From assembly GCA_964629015.1 (NCBI GenBank), contig CAZVMN010000002.1, positions 62,001 through 126,000 on the forward strand: a stretch of 64,000 nucleotides of DNA, in the 5' to 3' direction. Both the position numbers and the translations under genes were made by a program. Positions 18,411 through 25,586 of this stretch are shown here, piece after piece; position 1 is the stretch's first letter, and every line of letters begins with the position of its first letter. The notes beneath the pieces are model-generated. The model was not told the DNA's origin, searched no databases, and saw nothing but the letters and a program-made list of their open reading frames with translations. This stretch comes from Oceanococcus sp964629015. Its GTDB lineage: Bacteria; Pseudomonadota; Gammaproteobacteria; Nevskiales; Oceanococcaceae.

Positions 18411-18785
18411 TCAGAAGTCTAAGGTGTCGTCAGGCGCGATCACGCGGGTTCGGCGCAATCCCTCCTTGATGGCTTTGGCATTGCGGTCGCAGGCGCGATG
18501 CGTCGCGCTGGCCCGCTCGGCGAAGCGCCTATGCAGACGAACTTTTTCGTCAAACGCGTCCATCAACTGTGCGGGCGATTGCGTCTCATGACTCAGAACG
18601 CCAGACAAGGCGCGACTGGCGGAACGGATACTTGCCTTGCCCGCCTTGTCCCCACAGGCCAGAGCGCGACCAGCCAGCTTGGCATTCTCCCAAAACTGAT
18701 ACTCCGCTTGTGAGCCTGAATCCGCATTGGCCGTCGCCATCGAAGCAACAGCGGCGATCACTACGGCGGCCATGAATCTGTTCAT
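18411..18785 (-). CDS. Small secreted protein of unknown function
   Basis: A 124-residue protein with a clear signal peptide (MNRFMAAVVIAAVASMATANA). The remainder is helical and Arg/Ala-rich with two Cys residues (in LACGD and HRACD) that could pair as a disulfide. I do not recognise a family. It lies 17 bp upstream of the histidine kinase gene in the same direction, so a periplasmic accessory role for that kinase is possible. The ATG is preferred over an in-frame TTG two codons earlier because it starts the signal peptide. Confidence 0.65.
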   Translation of the reverse strand: MNRFMAAVVIAAVASMATANADSGSQAEYQFWENAKLAGRALACGDKAGKASIRSASRALSGVLSHETQSPAQLMDAFDEKVRLHRRFAERASATHRACDRNAKAIKEGLRRTRVIAPDDTLDF

Positions 18786-18832
18786 GCGCAAACAATAAGC
18801 ATTGCGTCACCAAACGCAAGCACCATGGGAAC

Positions 18833-18860
18833 AAAAAAAAGCCCCGTCATTTGACGGGGC
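18833..18860 (-). terminator. Rho-independent terminator of the subtilase gene
   Basis: GCCCCGTC and GACGGGGC form a perfect stem with an ATTT loop (18841-18860). On the minus strand it is followed by eight T residues (the A-run at 18833-18840). It lies 55 bp after the protease stop and separates it from the small-protein/kinase operon. Confidence 0.9.
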
Positions 18861-18915
18861 ATAAACATCTCAGTGGTGAATCACACCGGCGCGCAGGCCA
18901 GTATGTGGTGCCGAC

Positions 18916-20163
18916 TTACTGCTTGGTGCCTTGAGGAAAGGTATTGAGCAGTAGATTGGGCGTGCCGGCACCGGCTGGACTACGAGCAACCTTACCCACA
19001 GTGGCGTTGCTGATTAACGCAGCAGCTACGTCCGCTGAAGTCAGACTGGGGGTTTCGCCCAAGATCAGCGCTGCTGCACCAGCAACATGGGGTGAGGCCA
19101 TTGATGTGCCACTGAGATTCGCCGTTCCGCTATTGTTCGCATAGTCGGCTGAAACGATGCTGGATCCTGGGGCATAAATATCCACACAGGTTCCGTGGTT
19201 GCTGAAGCTGGATTCCGAGTCGTCACTCGCCGTCGAGGCAACGGTTACAGCTTCTGGAGCGCGGGCCGGTGATGTGCCACAGGCGTCCGCATTGTCATTA
19301 CCGGCAGCAACGACCGGCAATACGTTTGCATTGAACAGATTGGCAATGGCCTGATCTTCAGCATCCGAAGCACCACCGCCCAGACTCAGATTGACCACGG
19401 CCGGGTACTCGGCGTTCTCGGCGACCCATTCAATGCCCGCGATCACGGCTGAACCCGTACCTGAACCGGCGCAGTTCAGCACGCGAACCGCATGCACCGT
19501 CGCCAGTTTCGCGACACCATACTGAGTGCCTGCAGCCGTCCCGGCAACGTGAGTACCGTGGCCATTGCAATCTTCCCAGTTGTCGGGATCTACTTCACCG
19601 CCGAGCAAATCCAGGGGCAGCAAACCACCCAGCAGACCGCCGAGCAGGCCATCCAGCGGTCCTGAACTGACAAAGTTCTGCCCAGCGCCGACGCGGCCCG
19701 TAAATTCCTGATGGTTCGGGTTGATACCCGTATCGATGATGTACACATGAACTCCAGCGCCTGCACTGTCCGCATACGCGTATTCGCCGTCCATGGGTCG
19801 ATCGGTTTCATCAATGCGGTCCAAACCCCAAACGGGGCTACTTTGAACGGCGCCAGCCTGAATAACGCGATCTTGTTCGACAGACTTGACCAGCGGCAGA
19901 TTCTTCAGCAACCGCGCTTGGCTTGGCGTCAGGGCTGCAGCAAATCCTTGCAGCACCGTGTCATATTCAAAAATAGCCCCACCAACACCAACGAGTCCCA
20001 ACACCGAGCCCGTCAGGGTGCTCACGGTCTCGCCCAATGGCAATTGGTCATTGAACTGAACGATGTAGACGTCTTTGCTGCTGCCTCCCAGCAAACCAGC
20101 ACTCGCAGTCGCGGCAACGCCCAGCATCAGCGCCCCGGAAATAGCCTGTGTCAATGCTTTCAA
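18916..20163 (-). CDS. Secreted subtilisin-family (S8) serine protease
   Basis: A 415-residue preproprotein: signal peptide (to about residue 22), I9-type propeptide (about 30-105), then a proteinase-K-like catalytic domain. The triad is Asp144 (YIIDTGINPNH), His202 (NGHGTHVAG) and Ser354 (SGTSMASPHVAG), with oxyanion Asn289 (AAGND). An unusual Gly/Leu-rich insertion (about 171-188) lies between Asp and His. The proposed start is TTG preceded by TGGGGAAC, which places the signal peptide at the N terminus; a longer frame upstream has no signal-like start. It is a single gene with its own terminator. Confidence 0.9.
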   Translation of the reverse strand: MKALTQAISGALMLGVAATASAGLLGGSSKDVYIVQFNDQLPLGETVSTLTGSVLGLVGVGGAIFEYDTVLQGFAAALTPSQARLLKNLPLVKSVEQDRVIQAGAVQSSPVWGLDRIDETDRPMDGEYAYADSAGAGVHVYIIDTGINPNHQEFTGRVGAGQNFVSSGPLDGLLGGLLGGLLPLDLLGGEVDPDNWEDCNGHGTHVAGTAAGTQYGVAKLATVHAVRVLNCAGSGTGSAVIAGIEWVAENAEYPAVVNLSLGGGASDAEDQAIANLFNANVLPVVAAGNDNADACGTSPARAPEAVTVASTASDDSESSFSNHGTCVDIYAPGSSIVSADYANNSGTANLSGTSMASPHVAGAAALILGETPSLTSADVAAALISNATVGKVARSPAGAGTPNLLLNTFPQGTKQ

Positions 20164-20317
20164 GGTTGTTCCCCAGTTTTTATATGTTTCAACGCGAGTC
20201 ACCTCGCACAAAAGAGCTTGGTCACCGTAACTGCATCCCCAGCAGGTCGAGTGCTCAAGCGCGATCGGGACCGATCCTAATGGCCGGTGCTCGCGTTGTA
20301 TGTAGCGCTTTGGGTAG

Positions 20318-20345
20318 AACCATGTAGTGATTCCACTACATGGTT
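20318..20345. repeat. Perfect 12-bp inverted repeat upstream of a response regulator
   Basis: AACCATGTAGTG (20318-20329) and CACTACATGGTT (20334-20345) are exact inverted copies around a 4-base spacer. There is no following long T-run, so an operator, perhaps autoregulatory, is more likely than a terminator. An ATG lies inside the right arm and opens the response-regulator frame, but a start downstream is more probable. Confidence 0.75.
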
Positions 20346-20387
20346 TTGGCGTATCGTATGGGCTGCAAAACGGAGCTGGAGAGCGCC

Positions 20388-21035
20388 TTGATTCGACTGA
20401 TGAGCGTGGATGATCACAAGATCATCCACCGTGCCATTTCCCATATGGCGAGCCAAGCACAGGATATCGTGGTGGTCGGCGAAGCCAGCACGGGGGAAGA
20501 AGCGCTCGACTTCATCGAGGCGCTGCGCCCGACCATTGTTCTGATGGATTTGAACATGCCGGGCATCGGTGGCATTGAGGCAACAGAGCGAATCACCGCG
20601 GACTATCCTCATATCGCGGTCATCATCGTCTCTGCACACACTCATGAGCCCTACCCGTCTCGCGCCTTCGCAGCTGGCGCGTCAGGCTTTCTTTGCAAAG
20701 ACTGTGAGGAGACCGAAATGCTCAAAGCGATTCGTCGGGTGCATTCCGGTGGACGTTACATCTCCGCGGAGATCGCAGGTGATTTGTCCGCCCGTTTGGT
20801 TGGCGGCGTTGCCCGTTCCCCCTTCGACGAGCTGTCGGAGCGGGAAATGTCGGTTGCTTTGAAGATTACCGCGGGTCACACCACACAGCGTATCGCGGAC
20901 ATGCTGCATATCAGCCCGAATACGGTAAGCACCTACCGCCGGCGCATCTACGACAAACTCGCGGTGGCGAACGATGTGGAACTCACCTTAGCCGCTTTTC
21001 GTCACGGTTTGGTCGGCGATGTCCTCGATTCCTGA
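20388..21035 (+). CDS. Orphan LuxR/FixJ-type response regulator (GacA-like)
   Basis: A receiver domain (LIRLMSVDDHKI first strand, phospho-Asp in VLMDLNMPG) is joined to a LuxR helix-turn-helix (LSEREMSVALKITAGHTTQRIADMLHISPNTVSTYRRRIYDKL). Length is about 215 residues if translation starts at TTG preceded by GGAGCTGGAG. ATG codons at 20340, 20358 and 20400 are alternatives: the first lies in the inverted repeat and the last cuts into the first beta strand. The overall layout resembles GacA/UvrY. No kinase gene is adjacent, so the partner is encoded elsewhere or phosphorylation is by other means. Confidence 0.85.
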   Translation: MIRLMSVDDHKIIHRAISHMASQAQDIVVVGEASTGEEALDFIEALRPTIVLMDLNMPGIGGIEATERITADYPHIAVIIVSAHTHEPYPSRAFAAGASGFLCKDCEETEMLKAIRRVHSGGRYISAEIAGDLSARLVGGVARSPFDELSEREMSVALKITAGHTTQRIADMLHISPNTVSTYRRRIYDKLAVANDVELTLAAFRHGLVGDVLDS

Positions 21036-21041
21036 ATGGTG

Positions 21042-21830
21042 CTAAAGAAGGTACGGAATCACCGCCTTGCGCTGCGTTGGATAGTCGTCGAATTTCTGGT
21101 GATACCAGCGGTGATTTTGTAGCGCCCGTGGAATCAAATTGGCGGCGGTGATGAGGACAAAGGCAAGCCCTGCCCAGGACCACGTCGCGATAGCCCATCC
21201 GCACCAAATGGTGATCTCCCCCAGATAGTTCGGGCAACTGACACGTTCATACAGCCATCCACGGGGAATCTTGTAGCCACTTTCACCCGGTTTGCGCAGG
21301 GCCGACAGCATCGCATCGGCTTTGCGATTGATATGCCAACCTGCAGCGAACACCACCACCCCCACGATAAAACGCGGATCGCCAAGCCAATCCAAACCGT
21401 AGTCAGCCCGGATGCTGCTCCAGGACAAGATGGAGGCGTTGAGAAAGGCGATGACGGTGTTCGTCATCACCGACATCAGCGGAATACTTGCCGGCGTGGT
21501 TTGCCCCGGCTTTGTGCGGATGCGAAACGGGAAAATGAAGGTGCGCTGGAAATAATGCGCTTGCCACAGAGCGAATAAGACCAAGGGAACAAGGTCCCAG
21601 GCTTTGTCACCGTAGAAATAGATGATGGCGAAGCCGACAGACGACGGCATCTCCATAATCACCCACGACCATCGCGTGGGAATACCCGGGCCCCAGATCG
21701 CGCTACGTCCCTGGGCATGCCGACCGTATGCCGCCGGCAAAAACAGCAAACCCAGCAGAATCATCGGACAAAACGCGAACGTCGCGAGCAGTAAATAGTG
21801 GTGCCACATCGCGGCATCGAATCCGAGCAT
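21042..21830 (-). CDS. Steroid 5-alpha-reductase-like membrane protein (DUF1295)
   Basis: A 262-residue polytopic membrane protein with about six hydrophobic segments. The C-terminal signature matches the 3-oxo-5-alpha-steroid 4-dehydrogenase family: PRGWLYERVSCPNYLGEI, then a final HRWYHQKFDDYPTQRKAVIPYLL-type ending that includes the NADPH-binding region. The length agrees with eukaryotic 5-alpha-reductases (about 255-270). The ATG used begins just before the first membrane helix; the upstream open frame is not family-like. It may reduce steroid or isoprenoid-type enones. It is monocistronic and divergent from the lipoprotein operon. Confidence 0.85.
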   Translation of the reverse strand: MLGFDAAMWHHYLLLATFAFCPMILLGLLFLPAAYGRHAQGRSAIWGPGIPTRWSWVIMEMPSSVGFAIIYFYGDKAWDLVPLVLFALWQAHYFQRTFIFPFRIRTKPGQTTPASIPLMSVMTNTVIAFLNASILSWSSIRADYGLDWLGDPRFIVGVVVFAAGWHINRKADAMLSALRKPGESGYKIPRGWLYERVSCPNYLGEITIWCGWAIATWSWAGLAFVLITAANLIPRALQNHRWYHQKFDDYPTQRKAVIPYLL

Positions 21831-21898
21831 AGTTTGGCGTCTCCCAGGACCAAGTATCAGTGTACTTGGCCAGCTCACGGGGACCAATGTATCCGCTG

Positions 21899-21916
21899 TG
21901 TCGCTGATAAGAGACG
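21899..21916. promoter_or_regulatory. Candidate GlrR activator site (7 of 8 bases)
   Basis: TGTC-N10-GACG, one base from the TGTC-N10-GACA motif bound by GlrR in enterobacteria. It is centred about 230 bp upstream of the start predicted from the sigma-54 element. The glrR gene ends about 1.7 kb away, beyond the operon that this site would control. Confidence 0.45.
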
Positions 21917-21932
21917 CGGCGTGTTCTCTGTA

Positions 21933-21945
21933 AATCAATAACTTA
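21933..21945 (+). promoter_or_regulatory. Candidate IHF binding site
   Basis: AATCAATAACTTA matches the IHF consensus WATCAANNNNTTR at every defined position. It lies between the GlrR-like site and the sigma-54 element, where IHF bending would bring the activator to the promoter. Confidence 0.5.
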
Positions 21946-22110
21946 CAGGGATTGCGCCGCAATTCACCGACCTGAGCGGCGATCAATCCGCGATGTCATT
22001 CGCAGGCGTCGCTATTCAGCAACAGTTTGCTCAGTCTCATCGACGTTTTGCCGTCGCTTGATTCGGCGGGATTCACGTAAGTGACTGTATTTTTTTGATT
22101 AATAACAATG

Positions 22111-22126
22111 TGGCACGTATATGGCG
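22111..22126 (+). promoter_or_regulatory. Candidate sigma-54 promoter (overlapped by a sigma-70-like promoter)
   Basis: TGGCACG-TATA-TGGCG has a perfect -24 element and the required GG-N10-GC spacing; the -12 element has one mismatch (TGGC for TTGC). Predicted start about 22137, giving a 25-base leader. A sigma-70-like pair TTGATT (22095-22100) and TATATG (22118-22123) with 17-bp spacing overlaps it, as known for the GlrR-controlled glmY promoter of E. coli. Confidence 0.5.
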
Positions 22127-22161
22127 CTGTTCATGGCGAAACCTGAATGGGAGTTTCAGTC

Positions 22162-22620
22162 ATGAAAAACACAACATTGGTATTGCTTGTCAGTCTTCCC
22201 CTTTTTGGTCTGAGCGCCTGCCAGGACACATCTGCAGGCGGTGACGATGCTCAAAACGGCAATGCGTCCGTCGCAGCCGCGTCATGCCACCAGTGTGGCG
22301 AGATTGAATCGATTACACCGCGCACAGTGAAAGGTGAGCCCCGAGCAGGTGCTGCCGTGGCCGGTGCGGTGATTGGCGGCGTGGTCGGCCACCAGTTTGG
22401 CAGTGGCTCGGGCAACGATGCTGCAACCGCAGCCGGGGCAATCGGTGGCGCGGTGGCCGGCAGTGAAATCGACCGTCAACGCAATGCCACAACCGAATAT
22501 GACGTGGTGGTCCGAATGGATTCGGGTGATCGCGTTCAGCTGACCCGCACGGACATCTCAGGTCTGTCGGTTGGCGATGAGGTCGAAGTGCGTGGCAGCA
22601 GCATTGTACCGACTTCCTAA
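22162..22620 (+). CDS. Glycine-zipper outer-membrane lipoprotein (SlyB/Pcp-like)
   Basis: A 152-residue lipoprotein (lipobox LSAC). It carries a CHQCG motif, then a glycine-zipper hairpin (AAVAGAVIGGVVGHQFGSGSG followed by AATAAGAIGGAVAGSEI, about residues 70-110) and a short beta-rich tail (YDVVVRMDSGDRVQL). This is the SlyB/Rick_17kDa layout found in envelope-stress outer-membrane proteins. GGGAG lies 8 bp before the ATG. It is the first gene of a three-gene operon ending in a Pal-like protein, with a candidate sigma-54 promoter upstream. Confidence 0.88.
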   Translation: MKNTTLVLLVSLPLFGLSACQDTSAGGDDAQNGNASVAAASCHQCGEIESITPRTVKGEPRAGAAVAGAVIGGVVGHQFGSGSGNDAATAAGAIGGAVAGSEIDRQRNATTEYDVVVRMDSGDRVQLTRTDISGLSVGDEVEVRGSSIVPTS

Positions 22621-22647
22621 ATCCATTCTCCTGACATAAGGACAATC

Positions 22648-23184
22648 ATGAAAACCAAAAACGCATTGACGCTGGCTTGCCTGGCTACCGCCTCGCTGTT
22701 GACTCCGGTTGTCGCCAATGCGCACAACTACAATTATGTGGAAGGCGGTTTCATCGACCGTGATCTGGGACGTGACGACGACAGCGGGCTGCGCATCGCA
22801 GGCTCTGCCGACATTGCCAGACAGTTCGCACTGTTCGGCGAATTCTCCGACGTGGGCGATCTTGAGCAGCTGACTTTCGGCGGGCTGTTCCATCAACCAC
22901 TGCAGCGTGACCTTGAGTGGTACGGCGGTGTCTCGCTGGAAATGATCGACGCAGGCCCGGCGGATGACACCGGGATTGGGCTACGCGCTGGCTTGCGCTG
23001 GACAGCGCCCGACCCGCGTTTCGAGTTGAATCCGGAAATCCGTCATTTCGAAGTCTTTGATGACGGCGTGACCTCACTGCGTTTGGCCGGATATTTCGCC
23101 ATCGCGAACCCCTTTGAACTGCAGCTTGCTGTGCAGACCGGCGACGACGACCGCTTTGAAGCGGGCGCGCGCTACAACTTCTGA
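22648..23184 (+). CDS. Small outer-membrane beta-barrel protein
   Basis: A 178-residue exported protein. The signal peptide ends at ANAHN, followed by about eight amphipathic strands and the terminal aromatic signature RYNF typical of BamA-dependent outer-membrane proteins. The strand pattern (YVEGGFIDRDLGRD; FALFGEFSDVGD; LEWYGGVSLEMID) suggests an eight-stranded barrel of the OmpA-N/OmpW size class. I do not recognise a named family. It lies 27 bp after the glycine-zipper lipoprotein and 16 bp before the Pal-like gene. Confidence 0.75.
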   Translation: MKTKNALTLACLATASLLTPVVANAHNYNYVEGGFIDRDLGRDDDSGLRIAGSADIARQFALFGEFSDVGDLEQLTFGGLFHQPLQRDLEWYGGVSLEMIDAGPADDTGIGLRAGLRWTAPDPRFELNPEIRHFEVFDDGVTSLRLAGYFAIANPFELQLAVQTGDDDRFEAGARYNF

Positions 23185-23200
23185 TCTTCGGGAGAACATC

Positions 23201-23758
23201 ATGAAATCAACCACACTGTCTATGAGCGCTCTAGCCACCAGTTTCCTTTTGCTGACCGGCTGCGCGAGCACTCCCAACGAGACCACCAGCGCTGACGCCA
23301 GCATGATGGATGAGGAATATGCGACCGGCGGTCCCCAGGGCCAAGCTCAGGCGGATACCGACATGCCGGATCCGCGTGCCTTGAGCAACGAGCAACAGGC
23401 GCTGCTTGACCAAACACGACTGCTGTTCGACTTCGATCGCGCGGGGTTGCGTCCTGAACATCAGGCCATCCTGGAAGCGCATGCACGCCATCTTGTGGCC
23501 AACCCCAATCTGCACATCACGCTGGAAGGACACGCCGACGAACGCGGCACCCGGGAATACAACCTGGCACTGGGCGAGCGGCGTGCGATCACGGTTGAAG
23601 ATGCCCTGCTGGTGCAAGGTGTATCACGAGAGCAGCTGCGCACCACCAGCTTAGGTGAGGAAGATCCCGTGATGACGGGCCAAGGCGAGCGGTCTTATCA
23701 AGAAAACCGCCGCGTTGAACTCAAATATCAAAATGGCATGCAAGCCAGCGCTTACTGA
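23201..23758 (+). CDS. Pal-like OmpA-domain peptidoglycan-associated lipoprotein
   Basis: A 185-residue lipoprotein (lipobox LTGC) with a flexible acidic linker and then a C-terminal OmpA-like peptidoglycan-binding domain. That domain begins LLFDFDRAGL (about 76) and includes LEGHADERGTREYNLALGERRA, with the Asp and Arg that bind diaminopimelate. It should tether the outer membrane to the cell wall. It does not sit in a tol-pal cluster, so it may be a stress-inducible paralogue of Pal. GGGAGAA precedes the ATG. A strong terminator follows the stop. Confidence 0.88.
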   Translation: MKSTTLSMSALATSFLLLTGCASTPNETTSADASMMDEEYATGGPQGQAQADTDMPDPRALSNEQQALLDQTRLLFDFDRAGLRPEHQAILEAHARHLVANPNLHITLEGHADERGTREYNLALGERRAITVEDALLVQGVSREQLRTTSLGEEDPVMTGQGERSYQENRRVELKYQNGMQASAY

Positions 23759-23782
23759 GCGTTACCCTCTGCCTGCATAAAG

Positions 23783-23805
23783 CCGCGCCCTCGGGCGCGG
23801 TTTTT
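23783..23805 (+). terminator. Rho-independent terminator of the lipoprotein/barrel/Pal operon
   Basis: CCGCGCC and GGCGCGG pair around a CTCG loop and are followed by TTTTT. The terminator lies 24 bp after the Pal-like stop and directly before the convergent glrR stop. Confidence 0.92.
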
Positions 23806-25161
23806 CTATGCCTGGTCTTCGCTTGTTTCACGTTTGAAGGTAGCGGGCTCGATGCTGTGCTTCTTGAGCAGTTTGTAGAAATCAGTGCGATTGCGCTCGG
23901 CCAGCCGTGCCGCCTGGCTGACATTGCCGCCGCTCAGCTCGAGCAGCTCAGTCAGGTATTTGCGCGTAAATTCCGCACGTGCATCGTCGAACGAGGCCAC
24001 CGCCTTGACTTCGGCTTTGCGACCCAGCGCATCCTGGACCTGTGCCAAGCTGATCACGCGGCCCGGTGATAACGCCACGCATTGCTCCACCACATTGAAC
24101 AGCTGACGCACGTTGCCGGGCCAAGGCACCGAAACCAGCAATTCCACAGCATCGGGAGAGAACACGCGTCGTGGCGCGCCTTTCCGGACCAGTTGATTCA
24201 GCTGATGGGCGAGCAGCAAGGGAATGTCTTCGCGCCGCTCGTCCAGAGCCGGCACGGCAAGCTGAACCACGTTCAGGCGGTAGAACAAGTCTTCGCGAAA
24301 GCCGCCATCATCCACCAGCGTTTGCAAATCACGATGGGTGGCGGACAGGACGCGAACATCCACATGAACAGAGCGAGTTTCCCCGACCGGCCGCACCTCG
24401 CGCTCCTGCAATACGCGCAGCAATTTGACCTGCAAGTCGGCCGGCATGTCGCCGATTTCATCCAGAAAAACGGTGCCACCATCTGCTGCACGAAACAGAC
24501 CCTCATGATCTGAACTGGCACCGGTGAAGGCGCCCTTCTTATGCCCGAACAGCTCGGATTCGAGGAGTTCAGCCGGCACCGCGCCGCAGTTCAAAGCCAT
24601 GAACTCGCCGCGCTGCCGCGGACTGGCTTTGTGCAGCGCCCGGGCCAGCAACTCTTTGCCTGCGCCACTCGGGCCTGTGATCAAAACACTGGAGGACGTC
24701 CGTGCAACGCGTTTCACTTTGTCCAGCAGATCCAGCATGTTGCGGCTGCGTGTCACGATGTGCTCGGACCAAGCCTCACTGTTTATCGCCGGCGTCACGC
24801 GCACATGGCGAGCCAGCGCATCCTGCAGTTTCTCCGGCTCAACGGGCTTGCTGAGGAAATCCACAGCGCCCGCCTGTGTGGCGCGCACCGCCTCGGGAAT
24901 ATCACCGTGTGCCGTAATCAGGATCACAGGAAGCCCGGGGCGCAAAACCTGTATCCGTTCGAGCAACTCTATGCCGTCCAGACCGGGCATCTTCAGATCG
25001 GTCAAAACCAGTGCCGGTTCCATGTTGCTCAGGGCTTGCAACGCCTCCTCGCCACTGGCCACGGCGTCCACCCCATAGCCCAATGACTCGAGCCGGACGC
25101 TGAGCACTCGGCGCAGCTTCTCATCATCGTCAACCAGCAGAATTCGGTTCGCGTCGGTCAC
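23806..25161 (-). CDS. glrR: Sigma-54-dependent response regulator GlrR (QseF)
   Basis: A 451-residue NtrC-type activator. The receiver has phospho-Asp55 (LVLTDLKMPG). The AAA+ domain has Walker A GPSGAGKE (163-170), the sigma-54-contacting GAFTGA loop (210-215) and Walker B GTVFLDEI (229-236). A C-terminal Fis-type helix-turn-helix (NVSQAARLAERNRTDFYKLL) completes it. Gene order kinase / small lipoprotein / regulator is that of glrK-qseG-glrR. Start is GTG overlapping the qseG stop (GTGA). In E. coli GlrR binds TGTC-N10-GACA; matching sites lie upstream of glrK and upstream of the neighbouring envelope operon. Confidence 0.93.
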   Translation of the reverse strand: MTDANRILLVDDDEKLRRVLSVRLESLGYGVDAVASGEEALQALSNMEPALVLTDLKMPGLDGIELLERIQVLRPGLPVILITAHGDIPEAVRATQAGAVDFLSKPVEPEKLQDALARHVRVTPAINSEAWSEHIVTRSRNMLDLLDKVKRVARTSSSVLITGPSGAGKELLARALHKASPRQRGEFMALNCGAVPAELLESELFGHKKGAFTGASSDHEGLFRAADGGTVFLDEIGDMPADLQVKLLRVLQEREVRPVGETRSVHVDVRVLSATHRDLQTLVDDGGFREDLFYRLNVVQLAVPALDERREDIPLLLAHQLNQLVRKGAPRRVFSPDAVELLVSVPWPGNVRQLFNVVEQCVALSPGRVISLAQVQDALGRKAEVKAVASFDDARAEFTRKYLTELLELSGGNVSQAARLAERNRTDFYKLLKKHSIEPATFKRETSEDQA

Positions 25162-25586
25162 CGTGGACCTCCCTGCAAATCACGTTCAATTTCGATGAGC
25201 GATTTCAAACGCTGCTCGCGTTGCTGCAATTCACTTTCCAGGTGCATTTCTCGTTGTAAGTCCGCCATTCTCAAGCGCACCAAGCGTTGCTCAGCAGGCG
25301 CAAGTTCATTGCTGTCGAGCAAGGCCTGCATTTGTTCCCGCGCGGTGCTTGGAGCATGTCCAGCGTGGCCGGGCATGCTCCGTAACAGCACCACTGCGAG
25401 GCGATTGCTGGAGTCGTTTTTCAGGCTGTCCCACAAGGCTTGGCGGGATTCTCGAGGGGCGGCAATGACCGCATCCACGGCCGTCTCCTGCGCGCTCTGT
25501 CCGATTTGAGCCGGGAGCCACGAGCAGGCGCTGAGTTCAAGACTGATCAGGCCAACGAAAAACAAACCGGCTGCCCGGTTGCGCAT
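25158..25586 (-). CDS. qseG: QseG-like lipoprotein
   Basis: A 142-residue lipoprotein (lipobox LSAC) with a helical, Gln/Glu-rich body (VRLRMADLQREMHLESELQQREQRLKSL-type coiled coil). It sits between the kinase and response-regulator genes, as in enterobacteria where QseG (YfhG) is an outer-membrane lipoprotein that modulates the GlrK/QseE kinase. Identification rests mainly on position, size and lipobox. Its start overlaps the end of glrK by about 50 bp and its stop overlaps the glrR start. Confidence 0.75.
   Translation of the reverse strand: MRNRAAGLFFVGLISLELSACSWLPAQIGQSAQETAVDAVIAAPRESRQALWDSLKNDSSNRLAVVLLRSMPGHAGHAPSTAREQMQALLDSNELAPAEQRLVRLRMADLQREMHLESELQQREQRLKSLIEIERDLQGGPR

Larger units (their letters stand above)
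21831..22161. other. Divergent intergenic region with regulatory sites
   Basis: This 331-bp stretch has no coding signal. It separates the 5-alpha-reductase-like gene from the lipoprotein/barrel/Pal operon and holds a near-consensus GlrR-type site, an exact IHF consensus match and overlapping sigma-54 and sigma-70 promoter-like elements, listed separately. Confidence 0.7.

Noticed and set aside
20340..20387. ATG at 20340 as start of the orphan response regulator
   Set aside because: It lies inside the right arm of a perfect inverted repeat and has no ribosome-binding site; the receiver domain begins at about 20388.
21994..22011. Another TGTC-N10 site near the lipoprotein operon
   Set aside because: The right half reads GTCG, only two of four bases, so it is not counted as a GlrR site.
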